Source: Catellatospora methionotrophica (GTDB lineage Bacteria > Actinomycetota > Actinomycetes > Mycobacteriales > Micromonosporaceae). Taken from it: 64,000 nucleotides of DNA. The notes beneath the pieces were generated by a model. That model was given only the letters and a program-made list of their open reading frames with translations. It ran no database searches and was not told the DNA's origin. Position numbers and translations under genes: made by a program. This document shows positions 42,758 to 52,329 of the stretch, one piece after another (the first letter of the stretch is position 1; every line of letters begins with the position of its first letter). The DNA lies in NCBI RefSeq assembly GCF_011297335.1, contig NZ_JAAOTJ010000013.1:124001-188000 (forward strand), given 5' to 3'.

Positions 42758-44350
42758 ATGGACAGGATTCTCGCCGACCGGACCAGGGCGGCCGACAGCA
42801 CCGTGGACCAGCGTGACCAGGCCGGGAGTGCGCCGGTGGTCAGACGCTGGCACGCCGAGCACCCGCGGTGGGCGGCCGCCATCGCCGAGCGCGGCGTGGA
42901 CTGGGACCACCCCCGCTCGGTCCACTGGAACGCGGCGTGCGGGGCCGAGGCCGCCGCCGACTTCGCCGCCATCCGCCGCCAGGCCCGCACCTACGACGCC
43001 ATCGCGCCCGCGTTCGCGGCGACGGCCCGCCACCGCGAGGACCGGGCCCGCTCCGCCGAAGCCATGGGCGACCTGGTCACCGCGCGGGAGAACTACTTCA
43101 TGGCGGCCGTGCACTGGAGCGCGGCGCAGTGGCCCGCGCACGCCGACGACGCCCCCAGCCGTGGCTACCACGAGCGCAAACGCGCCTGCTACCGCCGTTA
43201 CGCCGAACTCGCCGACCACCACGTCGAAGCGGTGTCGATCCCGTTTCCGGGCACCCACCGCGGCTCGCTGCCCGCCTGGCTGCACCTGCCGCCCGGCTAC
43301 CGTGGCGGCCGCCTGCCCGTGGCCGTCGTGCTCGCGGACCTGGACAGTTGCAAAGAGGCCACGGTGGCCCTGCACGGCGACCGGTTCCTCAGCCGCGGCT
43401 TCGCCGTGCTCGCGATGGAGGGGCCCGGCCAGTACGAGTGCGCCATGCTCGGCACCCACTTCAGCGTGCCCGCCTGGGCGCAGGTCGGCCCGGCGTGCAT
43501 GGACTGGCTGGCCGGGCGCGACGAGATCGACCCGGAGCGGGTCGTGCTGACCGGCAGCGGCTTCGGCTCGTTCGCCGCGACCGTTGTGGCCGCCCACGAG
43601 CCCCGGTTCCTGGCCTGCGCGGTCGTCGAGGTCTGCCACGAGCCGGGCTGGACGACCGTGTTCGAGCAGGCGTCGCCGACGTACAAGATGCGGTTCATGT
43701 ACATGACCGGGCACACCGACGAGGCCGAGTTCGACCGGTTCAGCCCCACGCTGACCTGGCAGGGCCGCGCCGAGCGGATCCGGATGCCCTTCCTGGCGGT
43801 CGCCGGTCAGCACGACGAGCTCAGCCCGCTCGACTGGACCCGTGACCTGCTCGACGCGGTGCAGGGCCCGCGCCTGCTGGTGATCTATCAGGACTCGCCG
43901 CACCACATCGGCGGCGTGCCGTCCGCGCGCCTGGGCCCGTCCGCGCCCGGCCTGGTCGCCGACTGGCTCGCCGCCCGCGTACGCGGCGACGCCTTCCCGA
44001 CCGAGCAGTGGATCATCGACAGCGGCGGCCGGATCAACCGCAGCCCGCTGCACGCGCTGGAGCCGCTCGACGAGGCCGACCCGATCGAGGAGCCGGTGAC
44101 CGAGCTGTTCGCCGAGCCGCCGGCCGAGCCGCTGGTGCAGGCGGCAACGGAGCCGTCGGGTCAGCCGCGGTCCGGGCCGCCCGCGCCGGTCCCGCCCGCC
44201 GACCAGCCGGCGAAACCCGCGGGCCGGGCACGGGGGTCCCGCAAGAAGGGCAGCCCGCCGCCCGACCACCCGCAGCCCGCCGTCCGGCACGAGCCCGCCG
44301 CCTCGAACGGTTCCCACGGCCGGAGCAAGGTCCCGCGCCGACCCTCGTGA
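42758..44350 (+). CDS. Alpha/beta hydrolase (FrsA/DUF1100-like) with disordered tail
   Basis: The product has 530 residues. A helical N-terminal region (1-150) is followed by an alpha/beta hydrolase core: nucleophile GSGFGSFA, acid in AGQHDELSPL and histidine in DSPHHIGG. The cap-like helical N-terminus and the sequence AWLHLPPGYRGGRLPVAVV resemble FrsA/2,6-dihydropseudooxynicotine-hydrolase-type enzymes. From about residue 430 the protein is Pro/Glu then Arg/Lys-rich and probably disordered. ATG 42758 has AGGAG 5 nt upstream. Substrate unknown. Confidence 0.8.
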   Translation: MDRILADRTRAADSTVDQRDQAGSAPVVRRWHAEHPRWAAAIAERGVDWDHPRSVHWNAACGAEAAADFAAIRRQARTYDAIAPAFAATARHREDRARSAEAMGDLVTARENYFMAAVHWSAAQWPAHADDAPSRGYHERKRACYRRYAELADHHVEAVSIPFPGTHRGSLPAWLHLPPGYRGGRLPVAVVLADLDSCKEATVALHGDRFLSRGFAVLAMEGPGQYECAMLGTHFSVPAWAQVGPACMDWLAGRDEIDPERVVLTGSGFGSFAATVVAAHEPRFLACAVVEVCHEPGWTTVFEQASPTYKMRFMYMTGHTDEAEFDRFSPTLTWQGRAERIRMPFLAVAGQHDELSPLDWTRDLLDAVQGPRLLVIYQDSPHHIGGVPSARLGPSAPGLVADWLAARVRGDAFPTEQWIIDSGGRINRSPLHALEPLDEADPIEEPVTELFAEPPAEPLVQAATEPSGQPRSGPPAPVPPADQPAKPAGRARGSRKKGSPPPDHPQPAVRHEPAASNGSHGRSKVPRRPS

Positions 44351-44390
44351 CGCCCACGGCGTTGTCGGACGGGCTCGTTATCCTGGCCCG

Positions 44391-44678
44391 ATGGACATGG
44401 AGTTCAGCGGCGAGATCTGGTTCTGGAGAGGCCCCGCGCCCTGGTACTTCGTGACCGTGCCCGACGAGCAGTGCCAGGCGTTGCAGGACGCGTCGTCGCA
44501 GGTCAGCTACGGCTGGGGCATGATCCCGGTGACCGCCCGGATCGGCGCGACCGGCTGGACGACGTCGCTGTTCCCCAAGGACGGCCGCTACCTGGTGCCG
44601 GTCAAGGCGGTGGTGCGCCGCGCCGAGGGGCTGGACGCCGGTGACACCGTGACGGTCCGGTTGGACGTCGACGCCTGA
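44391..44678 (+). CDS. DUF1905-domain protein
   Basis: The product has 95 residues matching the DUF1905 beta-barrel: FSGEIWFWRGPAPWYFVTVP, then WGMIPVTARIGATGWTTSLFPKDGRYLVPVKAVVR and the closing TVTVRLDVD. The function of the family is unknown. It starts 40 nt after the hydrolase gene and ends about 50 nt before the DHFR-fold gene, so it may be part of a short operon. Confidence 0.85.
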   Translation: MDMEFSGEIWFWRGPAPWYFVTVPDEQCQALQDASSQVSYGWGMIPVTARIGATGWTTSLFPKDGRYLVPVKAVVRRAEGLDAGDTVTVRLDVDA

Positions 44679-44730
44679 GATCGCCCGCCCGGACCGATGA
44701 CTTCCGGGCGGCCGGATCGTCATCACGGGT

Positions 44731-45345
44731 ATGAGACTGACACTGACGGAGTTCGTGACCCTCGACGGCGTGTACCAGGGACCGGGCGGCCCCGAGGAGG
44801 ACACCGACGGGGGCTTCGCGCACGGCGGCTGGGTGGTGCCGTTCTTCGAGGACACTCTGGGCGGGTTCATCCACGGGGTGTTCGGCCAGGCCGACGCGTT
44901 CCTGTTCGGCCGCCGCACCTACGACATCTTCGCGCAGGCCTGGCCCAAGTCGACCGACCCGGCCGACCCGGTCGCACGGGCCCTCAACACGCTGCCCAAG
45001 TACGTCGCCTCGCGCACGCTGGACCGCGCCGACTGGCACCACACCACCGTGCTCGGCGGGGACGTGGCCGCCGAGGTCGCCACGCTCAAGCAGCAGCCGG
45101 GCCGGGAGCTGCAGATCCACGGCAGCGGCGCGCTCGCCCAGACGCTGTTCGACGCGGGGCTGATCGACCTGGTGCGGCTCATCGTGTTCCCGGTCGTGCT
45201 CGGCTCCGGGACGCGGCTGTTCGCGCCGGGGCGTACGCCGTCGGGCTTCCGGCTCGCCGACCTCACCTCGACCCCGACCGGGGTGACGGTGCAGACCCTC
45301 GAACTGGCCGGTGCGCCGGAATACGGCTCGATGGAGGTCGAGTGA
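44731..45345 (+). CDS. Dihydrofolate reductase-fold protein
   Basis: The product has 204 residues, RibD C-terminal/DHFR-like fold: LTLTEFVTLDGVYQGPGG, then DAFLFGRRTYDIFAQAWP and HGSGALAQTLFDAGLIDLVRLIVFPVVLGSG. A predicted NADPH-dependent reductase of unknown substrate, of a different subgroup from the one at 18084. The start ATG 44731 has little ribosome site. It is convergent with the methyltransferase gene and leaves only 4 nt between stops. Confidence 0.85.
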   Translation: MRLTLTEFVTLDGVYQGPGGPEEDTDGGFAHGGWVVPFFEDTLGGFIHGVFGQADAFLFGRRTYDIFAQAWPKSTDPADPVARALNTLPKYVASRTLDRADWHHTTVLGGDVAAEVATLKQQPGRELQIHGSGALAQTLFDAGLIDLVRLIVFPVVLGSGTRLFAPGRTPSGFRLADLTSTPTGVTVQTLELAGAPEYGSMEVE

Positions 45346-45349
45346 GCCG

Positions 45350-46210
45350 TCAGCCGCGGCGGCGCAGTTCGAGGAAGCGGTAGCTGAGCAGGTCGTGGAT
45401 CAGCGCCCACTGCAGCGCGTCGCCGCCGACCAGCGACTGCCAGTACAGGCCGCTCGGACGGAACACCCGGCCGGCCGCCAGCAGGGCGCTGATCGCACGG
45501 TCGCGGGGGCGGCGCAGTTCGAGATACGGCGTCAGGTCCAGGTCGCGTACCAGCTCCAGGCCGTGCGCCGCGGCCATGGTGCGCACCTGCCCGACGGTGA
45601 GCAGCGAGCCGACGTGCCAGCCGGTGCGGAACTCCGCCATCCGGCGTGCGACGCGCGGGGAGTCCGGCGCGGCGGCGGAGGTCAGGAAGTCGTCGCAGAT
45701 CACCAGGCGGCCGCCGGGGCGCAGGGTGCGGGCGGCTTCGCGAAAGTAGCCGTCGGCGTCGGGACTGTGGATGAACGCCTCGATGGAGAAGGTGAGGTCG
45801 GCAGTCCCGTCGAGGTCTTCGGGCACGGCCAGGTAGTCACCCTCGCGGCAGCGTACGCGCGCGTCCATGCCCGCCTGGGTGATCAGCTCGGCGGCCCGCG
45901 CGGCCTGCAGCGGGCTGATGGTCAGGCCCTGCCCGGTCAGGCCGCTGCGCGACGCCAGGTAGAGCAGGCTCGCACCGAGCCCGCAGCCGAGGTCCACCAC
46001 GGACGGCCGGTCCAGGTCCGGTGGCAGGGTGTCGAGCAGCAGCTCGTCGACGTGGTGGAAGGCCTGTTCCCGGTTCTCGACCCCGGGACCCCAGACGGCG
46101 CGGTGGATGGACGCGCCGCCCTGCCCGAGCCGCTCGAAAGCGGCGGCGTTGTTGTCGTAGTAGCGGCGCACCCGCTCGGCACCGGCTGCGGCATCGGCCT
46201 GGGAGGTCAT
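45350..46210 (-). CDS. SAM-dependent methyltransferase, C-methyltransferase type
   Basis: The product has 286 residues, class I methyltransferase. Motif I is VVDLGCGLGASLLYLASR, followed by GLTISPLQAARAAEL, DLTFSIEAFIHSPD and GGRLVICDDFLT. The N-terminal RVRRYYDNNAAAFERLGQG resembles C-methyltransferases acting on isoprenoid or fatty-acid substrates (geranyl diphosphate/sterol/cyclopropane family). The actual substrate is not deducible. ATG 46210. Confidence 0.8.
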   Translation of the reverse strand: MTSQADAAAGAERVRRYYDNNAAAFERLGQGGASIHRAVWGPGVENREQAFHHVDELLLDTLPPDLDRPSVVDLGCGLGASLLYLASRSGLTGQGLTISPLQAARAAELITQAGMDARVRCREGDYLAVPEDLDGTADLTFSIEAFIHSPDADGYFREAARTLRPGGRLVICDDFLTSAAAPDSPRVARRMAEFRTGWHVGSLLTVGQVRTMAAAHGLELVRDLDLTPYLELRRPRDRAISALLAAGRVFRPSGLYWQSLVGGDALQWALIHDLLSYRFLELRRRG

Positions 46211-46317
46211 GGCCGCCTACACTAGACGGTCCCCAGCCGGCGCGGGTGGCATCGACGGTCTGCCAGGCCGTATGTCGCAAGCGGCGGGGAAGCGCGGGTG
46301 CCAGGGAGCGGAGGCCG

Positions 46318-47577
46318 TCAGGCCGCCACGGGCACACGTGCGTCGCGGCGGCCCAGCCGGAGCTGGGTGAGCAGGCCCGCTGCGGCGACCAGCACCGCGA
46401 TCCCGCTGTAGGTCAGCACGGTGGGCAGCAGGCCGAGCGACGCGACGCCCTGTCCGGCGACGATCAGCGGCAGCCCGAACGACAGGTACGCCACCAGGAA
46501 CACGGCGGCGAACAGGCCGCCGCGCTGGTGCGGCTGGGCGTGCGGGCCGATCAGGCGCAGGGCCCCGCCGAACGCCGCTCCGAAGCCCGACCCGCTGACG
46601 GCCGCGCCGAGCCAGACCACGGGTAGCAGGCCCCCGGCGATCCCGGCCGCGACGATCAGCGTGCCGACGAGCACGCCGGTGGTGCCGAGCAGGGTCGCCC
46701 GGCGGCCGTGCAGCCGCCCGGTGAGCACGCCCGCGACGGCGGCCGCGCCGGGGGCGAGGAACGCGGTCGCGCCGTTGACCAGGCCGCTGTCGAGGTGGAA
46801 CACGCCCCGCACGATGGTCGGGCCCAGTCCCATGAACAGCCCGGCCATCATCCAGGCCGACAGGTGTACGGGGACGGCGGCGGTGAACTCGCGGCGGGCC
46901 GGGTGCGGCACGGTCACCCGTGGCACCAGCGAGCCCAGCGCGCCCGGCCGCCGCGCGGACGTCTCTGCGGTCAGGTAGAGCACGACCGTGCCCAGCGCCA
47001 TGATCACGGTCAGCGTGCTGAACACGATCACGTTGGCGGAGTGGGTGAACTGGACCGCGGCACCGGTGAGCAGCGCGCCCAGGCCCAGGCCGCCCGCCGG
47101 GGCGGCGCTGCCGATCAGGCCGCCCCAGCGGCGGAAGCGCGGCGGGGCGAGTTCGAGCAGTGCGGCGGTGAAGGCGCTGCTGGCCGCGCCGGTGGCCAGG
47201 CCCTGTACGACGCGGGCGGCGATGACCCAGCCGAGGTTCGGCGCGAACACGAACATGACCATGGACACCAGCTCGACGAGCAGCGCGCCGACGAGCACGG
47301 GACGCCGGCCGACGTGGTCGGACAGCGATCCGGCGACCAGCAGGGCGGCGAGCAGCGCGAAGGCGTACGCGGCGAAGGCGACGGTCAGCATGGACGCCGG
47401 GAAGCCCCATTCGCGCTGAAACAGGACGAGCAGGGGGGTGGGCGCACCTGCGGCAAGGTAGAGCGACGCGTACGCGAGTGCGGCGCCGGTGAAAGCGGCC
47501 GTCGGTGACAGTGCCCAACGTGGCGCTGAGGCGGTGTGGCGGGCCTGGTATGGCGTGGTCCGCGCGGCGATCGTCAT
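46318..47577 (-). CDS. MFS transporter, drug-efflux type
   Basis: The product has 419 residues with 12 membrane helices. The loop 2-3 motif is AGSLSDHVGRRPVLVGAL and helix 5 carries GLGLGALLTGAAVQF. It belongs to the drug:proton antiporter-like group. ATG 47577. It is divergent from a TetR gene, with GCAAA-type operators between them, the standard arrangement for a repressor-controlled exporter. Confidence 0.9.
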   Translation of the reverse strand: MTIAARTTPYQARHTASAPRWALSPTAAFTGAALAYASLYLAAGAPTPLLVLFQREWGFPASMLTVAFAAYAFALLAALLVAGSLSDHVGRRPVLVGALLVELVSMVMFVFAPNLGWVIAARVVQGLATGAASSAFTAALLELAPPRFRRWGGLIGSAAPAGGLGLGALLTGAAVQFTHSANVIVFSTLTVIMALGTVVLYLTAETSARRPGALGSLVPRVTVPHPARREFTAAVPVHLSAWMMAGLFMGLGPTIVRGVFHLDSGLVNGATAFLAPGAAAVAGVLTGRLHGRRATLLGTTGVLVGTLIVAAGIAGGLLPVVWLGAAVSGSGFGAAFGGALRLIGPHAQPHQRGGLFAAVFLVAYLSFGLPLIVAGQGVASLGLLPTVLTYSGIAVLVAAAGLLTQLRLGRRDARVPVAA

Positions 47578-47594
47578 GACGTGGGCTCCCTAAG

Positions 47595-47665
47595 GCAAAA
47601 GTCTTTGCTTTTACGTCGCCAGGCGACCGTAGCCACAGCGCCCGACTTAAAGCAAATATTTCTGC
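47595..47665. promoter_or_regulatory. Twin operators between MFS and TetR genes
   Basis: GCAAAAGTCTTTGC (47595-47608) next to the MFS start and GCAAATATTTCTGC (47652-47665) next to the TetR start: the same GCAAA-N4-TYTGC pattern, 57 bp apart centre to centre, in locally AT-rich DNA. Confidence 0.7.
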
Positions 47666-47679
47666 GTTAGAGTGGAGTC

Positions 47680-48243
47680 ATGTCTGCCACATCCCGTCCC
47701 GCCACTCCTGGACCCGCCCGGCGCACCGGCGGCCGCAGTGCCGCCGTGCTGGCCGCGGTGCGCTCCGCGGTCGAGGACCTGGTGTCCGAGCGCGGCATAG
47801 CCCAGGTGACCATCCCGATGGTGGCCGAACGGGCCGGGGTCAACCCGACCAGCATCTACCGCCGGTGGGGCGACGCCGCCTCGATGATCAACGACCTGGC
47901 GACGTACCGGATCGCGCCGGACCGGCCCCTGCCCGACACCGGCGATCTGCGCGCCGACCTGACCGGCTGGGCGCAGGAACTCGTCGAGCACTTCCGGCAG
48001 CCGGCCGCGGCGGCGCTGCTGCGCGGCGGGGCGGCCGCGGCGGGCGACGGCGACTCCGACTGCCTGCGCAACCGCCGTGCCGAGGCCACCATGCTGCTCG
48101 ACCGGGCGGGCAGCGGGCTGCCGGTGGACGAGGTGATCGACCACGTCATCGCGCCGGTCGTCTACCGCGTCCTGTTCCGACCGTGGACGCTCGACGACGA
48201 TCTGGCGGCCCGGCTGGTGGACCGCCTGTTCGCAGGGCGCTGA
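47680..48243 (+). CDS. TetR-family transcriptional regulator
   Basis: The product has 187 residues. The N-terminal helix-turn-helix is AVEDLVSERGIAQVTIPMVAERAGVNPTSIYRRWG, typical of TetR proteins with a C-terminal TetR_C_16-like ligand domain. It is expected to repress the divergent MFS gene and itself through the twin GCAAA-N4-TYTGC sites. ATG 47680 has GGAG a few bases upstream (GTGGAGTC). Confidence 0.9.
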   Translation: MSATSRPATPGPARRTGGRSAAVLAAVRSAVEDLVSERGIAQVTIPMVAERAGVNPTSIYRRWGDAASMINDLATYRIAPDRPLPDTGDLRADLTGWAQELVEHFRQPAAAALLRGGAAAAGDGDSDCLRNRRAEATMLLDRAGSGLPVDEVIDHVIAPVVYRVLFRPWTLDDDLAARLVDRLFAGR

Positions 48244-48367
48244 ACAGCCATCCGATCACGACTGTCGGCCACCGGGCGACAGCTCCGATGTCGACGGTGG
48301 ATATCCGAACGGATTGCTTCGCACCGTGGACTTTCGGGCTCGCGCCCGGAGGAGTATCGTCATAGAC

Positions 48368-48403
48368 GTTCCCCGCCGACTTCCCCCGTGGTCGGCGGGG
48401 AAC
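48368..48403. terminator. Hairpin upstream of 48499 gene
   Basis: A 13-bp perfect stem GTTCCCCGCCGAC (48368-48380) with its complement at 48391-48403 and a 10-nt loop. It may end the TetR transcript or be a structured leader of the next gene. Confidence 0.55.
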
Positions 48404-48498
48404 CTTCGTTTCCGCAGCGGTTTAGCCCACCGCCGGGCGGGTATCTGCGCGCCGTCACCACGAACCACCACCGCTGTCGGCACGCAGGAGGCACCACC

Positions 48499-48963
48499 AT
48501 GATTCTGCTCGGATTGCTGCTGGTCTTCGGCCTCGCCGGACTGGCGCTCGTGGCCTTCATGGACAATGACGGCCTGTTCTCCACCTCGGTGGGTGCGGTC
48601 GAGATGTTCGGCTACCAGGCGGACCTGTCCGTCGGTGAGGTCTTCCTCATCGGCGCGGGCGCGGGCGCGCTGGTGCTCGTCGGCCTGTTCATGCTGTTCG
48701 GCGGGGCTGGGCGCCGTGCCCGCCGCCGCATGGCGTCGCGTCGTGAGCTGCAGGCGCAGCGCGCCGAGAACCTCGACCTCAAGCGCAAGCACGACTCCAT
48801 CGCCACGGAGCTGGCCGCGCAGCGTGCCGCCGAGGCCGGAGCCGCCGACGCCGAGCGCGAGATCGAGGCCGAGCGGGCTGCCCGCGACGCCAAGCTCGCC
48901 CGCGAGGCGAAGCTCGACCGCGAGGCCGAGATCGAGGCCGAAGAGCGCCTGTCCACCCGCTGA
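48499..48963 (+). CDS. Two-helix membrane protein with charged coiled coil
   Basis: The product has 154 residues with two membrane helices (ILLGLLLVFGLAGLALVAF and FLIGAGAGALVLVGLFMLFGG). The cytoplasmic tail is rich in Arg, Glu and Ala (ERAARDAKLAREAKLDREAE) with heptad-like spacing, probably a coiled coil. ATG 48499 has AGGAGG 7 nt upstream. No family recognised. It is transcribed alone, ended by the hairpin at 48973. Confidence 0.8.
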   Translation: MILLGLLLVFGLAGLALVAFMDNDGLFSTSVGAVEMFGYQADLSVGEVFLIGAGAGALVLVGLFMLFGGAGRRARRRMASRRELQAQRAENLDLKRKHDSIATELAAQRAAEAGAADAEREIEAERAARDAKLAREAKLDREAEIEAEERLSTR

Positions 48964-48972
48964 AACTGAGTT

Positions 48973-49009
48973 CGTCGGGGCCGCACCGTACATCGGTGCG
49001 GCCCCGACG
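48973..49009. terminator. Terminator after 48499 gene
   Basis: A 16-bp perfect stem CGTCGGGGCCGCACCG (48973-48988) with its complement at 48994-49009 and the loop TACAT. Confidence 0.85.
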
Positions 49010-49070
49010 CCGTTTCGGCCACGCCCCGCTCGGCCACGACGGCGATCATCGCCGTCGCGCTTCCGCAGCC

Positions 49071-49135
49071 ATGATCGCCGTTTGAGGTCGAAAGGCGTGG
49101 TTCAGCCCCACATTCTGACCTCAAACGGCGATCAT
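49071..49135. repeat. Dispersed palindromic repeat, copy 2 (best preserved)
   Basis: Perfect 19-bp arms ATGATCGCCGTTTGAGGTC (49071-49089) and its complement (49117-49135) around a 27-nt loop that itself has GTGG/CCAC. A partial echo, GGCGATCATCGCC, lies just upstream at about 49041. Intergenic. Confidence 0.85.
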
Positions 49136-49176
49136 CACCCGCGAACCGGGGTCTGGGGCGGCGGAGGTGGGGCGGG

Positions 49177-51984
49177 TCACGGGGTGTGGGGTGGGGCTAG
49201 TTTGGCGCGGATGCGTTCGGCGTCGGGGTGGGCCAGGTCCTCCATGATGCGGACCGCGTCCTGCCACAGGCCGTCGGCGGTCGGCCGGTCGCCCAGCGCC
49301 AGGTGCGCGTCGGCGAGGTGGTCGGCGATGAAGGCCTCCCAGTACCGGTCGCGGGTCTGGCGGACCAGGTCCAGTGCGTTGCTGAAGCCGGTCACCGCCT
49401 TGGCGTGGTCGCCGAGGTGGTGGTGGGCGTGGGCCAGGCTGTCCCAGGTCTCCCACTGCCCGGCCAGGTCGCCGACCTCCTGGTGCAGGGCGAGCGCCTC
49501 CTCGCAGGCGGTGATCGCCGCCGCGTGGTCGCCGAGCAGCGACTGGAACCAGCCCATCGTGTTGAGCGCCTTGGCCTGCCCCGACCGGTCCGCGGTCGCC
49601 CGGTGCAGCTGGTAGGCGCGTTCGGCGTACCCGTAGGCGTCGGCGTAGCGGGAGGTGCGCTCGCCGAGCCAGGTCAGCGCCAGCAGCGTGTTGGCCTGGC
49701 TGGCCGCGTCGTCCTCCTCGGCGAACAGCGACATGGCCTGGTCGTAGTGCTGCTGCGCCTCGTCGTAACGCTCCAGCCAGGTGCTGGACACGCCCAGGCC
49801 GTGGTAGACGTGCGCCTGGCCGGTGACGTCACCCGAGCGCAGCGCCGCGTCCAGTGCCACGCGCTGCGTGGCGGCCTGGTCCAGCCAGTGTCCCTGCCGG
49901 TCGAAGTAGGTGATCAGCGTCCAGGCCAGCTGCCAGGTGTGCCCGTCGCAGCCGAGCTCGTAGGCCTGCCGGATGACGGCCAGCAGCACCGCGTGCTCGG
50001 CGGCGAACCAGGCGTAGGCCTGGTCCCGGTCGGCGTGCACCTCCGGCGTGACGTGCTCGTCGCACGGCAGGATCGCGATGCGGTGCCGGTGCGGGTAGAC
50101 CATCAGCGTGGCGCTGTTGGCGGTGTGCAGGTAGTGGTCGTAGGCCCGGCGCAGGGCGAGGAAGCGGTCCGGTTCCGGGTCGTGGTCGGCGACCAGTTCG
50201 GCGGCGTACGCCCGCATCAGGTCGTGCAGCAGGAACCGCCCCGGCCCGTGCTCGACGGCCAGGTGCGCGCGGGTCAGCTCGGCCAGCAGCGGGCGCGCCT
50301 GCCGCACGGTCAGCCCGGCGGTGCTGGCTGCCGCCGCCAGTGACACGTCCGGCCCGGGGTGCAGCCCGAGCAGCCGGAACATCCGCGCCCCGCCGTCGCT
50401 GAGTTGCCGGTACGACCAGGAGAACACCGCGCGCAGGTCGGTGGCCGTGTCGTCGCCGCTGAACGCGTCGAGGTTGTCGCGCCCCTCGGCCAGCTCCGCG
50501 GCCAGTGCCGCCAGCGGCAGCGCGGGGCTGGTCGCGGCCCGTGCCGCCACGATCGCCAGGGCCAGCGGCAGCCCCCCGCAGCGCGCGATGAGGTCCCGGA
50601 CCGCGCGGGCCTCGCGGGCGACCGCGGTGTCGCCGAGCCGGTGGGTGATCAGCTGCCGCGCCTCGGCGGCGGTGAACATCATCAGCGACACCGGCCGCGC
50701 GCCCTCCGCTGCGACCAGGCCGGACAGCTGGTTGCGGCTGGTCACCAGCACCATGCACCCGGGCGCGCCCGGCAGCAGCGGGCGCACCTGGTCGGCGTCG
50801 CGGGCGTTGTCGATCACCAGCAGCATCCGCCGCCCGGCCAGCAGGCTGCGATACAGCGCGGCCTGCTCGGCGAGGTCGGCGGGCACCCGCGTCGAGGGCA
50901 CCCCCAGCGCGTCGAGGAAACCGCGCACCGCCTGTGACGGGCTCGACGGCGGCCGGCCCGCGTCGAAGCCGCGCAGGTTGACGTGCAGCTGGCCGTCGGG
51001 GAACTGGTCGGCGACCCGGTGTGCCCAGTGCACCGCCAGGCAGGACTTGCCGACCCCGGCGCTGCCGGTGATGACGGCGACTCGGGCCGGGCCGGTCGTG
51101 GCGTCGGTGTCGAGCATCCGGTCCAGCTCCCGCAGCGGCTGCGTACGGCCGGTGAACCCGGCGACGTCGACGGGCAGCTGCCGGGGGACCGCCACCGGGT
51201 CGGCTTCGGGTGCGGGCTCGGGCGCGAAGGCGTACCGGCCGGGCAGGGTCAGCCGTTCGTCGTCGCGCAGGATCGCCTCGTGCAGCGCCCGCAGGTGCGG
51301 TCCGGGCTCCAGCCCGAGTTCGTCGCGCAGCAGCGTGCGGGTCTCGCGGAACAGCTCCAGCGCCTCGGCCCGGCGGCCGCTGCGGTAGCGGGCGAGCATG
51401 AGGCAGCAGCGGAAGAACTCGCGGAACGGCTGCTCGGCGACCAGCGCCTCCAGGGTCGCGGCGAGCTGCCGGTGCCGCCCCAGGGCCAGCTCGGCCTCGG
51501 CCCAGCCTTCGTACGCGGCCAGCCGCAGCTGGTCCAGGCGTGTCGCCTCGTCGGCCAGCGGCGGCCACCCGGTGAACTCGGCGTACGCCGGGCCGCGCCA
51601 CAGGTCCAGGGCCGCTCGCCAGTCCCGGGCGGCGGCTTCGACGTCCCCGCCGTCCAGGGCCGCCGCCGCTGCGGCGCTGAGCTGGTCGAACCGGTCCGCG
51701 TCGAGCAGCTCGGCGGAGGGCACGGTGTAGCCGTCCCCGGCGTTCTGGACGCGTTCGGCGCCCAGCGCGCCGCGCAGCTGGCTGATGTACTGGTGCACGT
51801 TGCGCCGGGCCGACGCCGGCGGCTGGTCGGCCCACAGCGCCTCGACGAGGGTGTCCATGGCGACCGGCCGGCCCAGCCGGGACAGCAGGACGGCGAGCGC
51901 GAGCCGTGGTTTGCGGCCCGTGGGCAGGTAGGCCGGCTGTCCGCGCTGTACCGCCTGAAGGGGTCCCAGGACCTGGAACTCCAC
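49177..51984 (-). CDS. SARP regulator (BTAD, NB-ARC, TPR)
   Basis: The product has 935 residues: winged-helix DNA-binding domain (1-90, VEFQVLGPLQAVQRG), BTAD (about 95-245), NB-ARC ATPase with Walker A TGSAGVGKS and Walker B RRMLLVIDNARD, then a C-terminal TPR region (about 660-920). GTG 51984 is chosen because SARP proteins begin with the strand MEFxVLGPL; the frame is open to 52071. No repeat array of the A/B/C type is visible near this gene. It is divergent from the MFS gene at 52330. Confidence 0.88.
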   Translation of the reverse strand: MEFQVLGPLQAVQRGQPAYLPTGRKPRLALAVLLSRLGRPVAMDTLVEALWADQPPASARRNVHQYISQLRGALGAERVQNAGDGYTVPSAELLDADRFDQLSAAAAAALDGGDVEAAARDWRAALDLWRGPAYAEFTGWPPLADEATRLDQLRLAAYEGWAEAELALGRHRQLAATLEALVAEQPFREFFRCCLMLARYRSGRRAEALELFRETRTLLRDELGLEPGPHLRALHEAILRDDERLTLPGRYAFAPEPAPEADPVAVPRQLPVDVAGFTGRTQPLRELDRMLDTDATTGPARVAVITGSAGVGKSCLAVHWAHRVADQFPDGQLHVNLRGFDAGRPPSSPSQAVRGFLDALGVPSTRVPADLAEQAALYRSLLAGRRMLLVIDNARDADQVRPLLPGAPGCMVLVTSRNQLSGLVAAEGARPVSLMMFTAAEARQLITHRLGDTAVAREARAVRDLIARCGGLPLALAIVAARAATSPALPLAALAAELAEGRDNLDAFSGDDTATDLRAVFSWSYRQLSDGGARMFRLLGLHPGPDVSLAAAASTAGLTVRQARPLLAELTRAHLAVEHGPGRFLLHDLMRAYAAELVADHDPEPDRFLALRRAYDHYLHTANSATLMVYPHRHRIAILPCDEHVTPEVHADRDQAYAWFAAEHAVLLAVIRQAYELGCDGHTWQLAWTLITYFDRQGHWLDQAATQRVALDAALRSGDVTGQAHVYHGLGVSSTWLERYDEAQQHYDQAMSLFAEEDDAASQANTLLALTWLGERTSRYADAYGYAERAYQLHRATADRSGQAKALNTMGWFQSLLGDHAAAITACEEALALHQEVGDLAGQWETWDSLAHAHHHLGDHAKAVTGFSNALDLVRQTRDRYWEAFIADHLADAHLALGDRPTADGLWQDAVRIMEDLAHPDAERIRAKLAPPHTP

Positions 51985-52329
51985 TGCCGTCTCGCTTCCC
52001 CGACCGCGACTCCGATAACGACACGTGCCCAGGCGGTGACTTTCCGCTTTGTACATCGCCTGTACCGCCATCGGGCACGATGCGCGTTATCGGCGAGCGT
52101 ACGGCACGGCGCACAAGCGCCTGTGACGAACCGTGCGTGTGCGTCGGCTGGCACGCCGGCGTGCCGATGCTCTCGGGGTTGGCCGAGATTCGGGGGACCT
52201 CGGCCGCCCCGAGACCATGGCTGGTGTGACCGTCGCCACCCGGCGGGGTGCGGCGGCATCGGGCACCCTGCCGCACATGCCGCATTGCCGTTGCGGACGC
52301 ATGACGCCTGCCCGTAGGGTCCCGGCCTG
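51985..52329. other. Divergent intergenic region
   Basis: About 345 bases between the SARP gene and the MFS gene, presumably with two promoters. A locally AT-richer part lies at 52000-52090. I see no clear operator, repeat or small gene. Confidence 0.4.
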
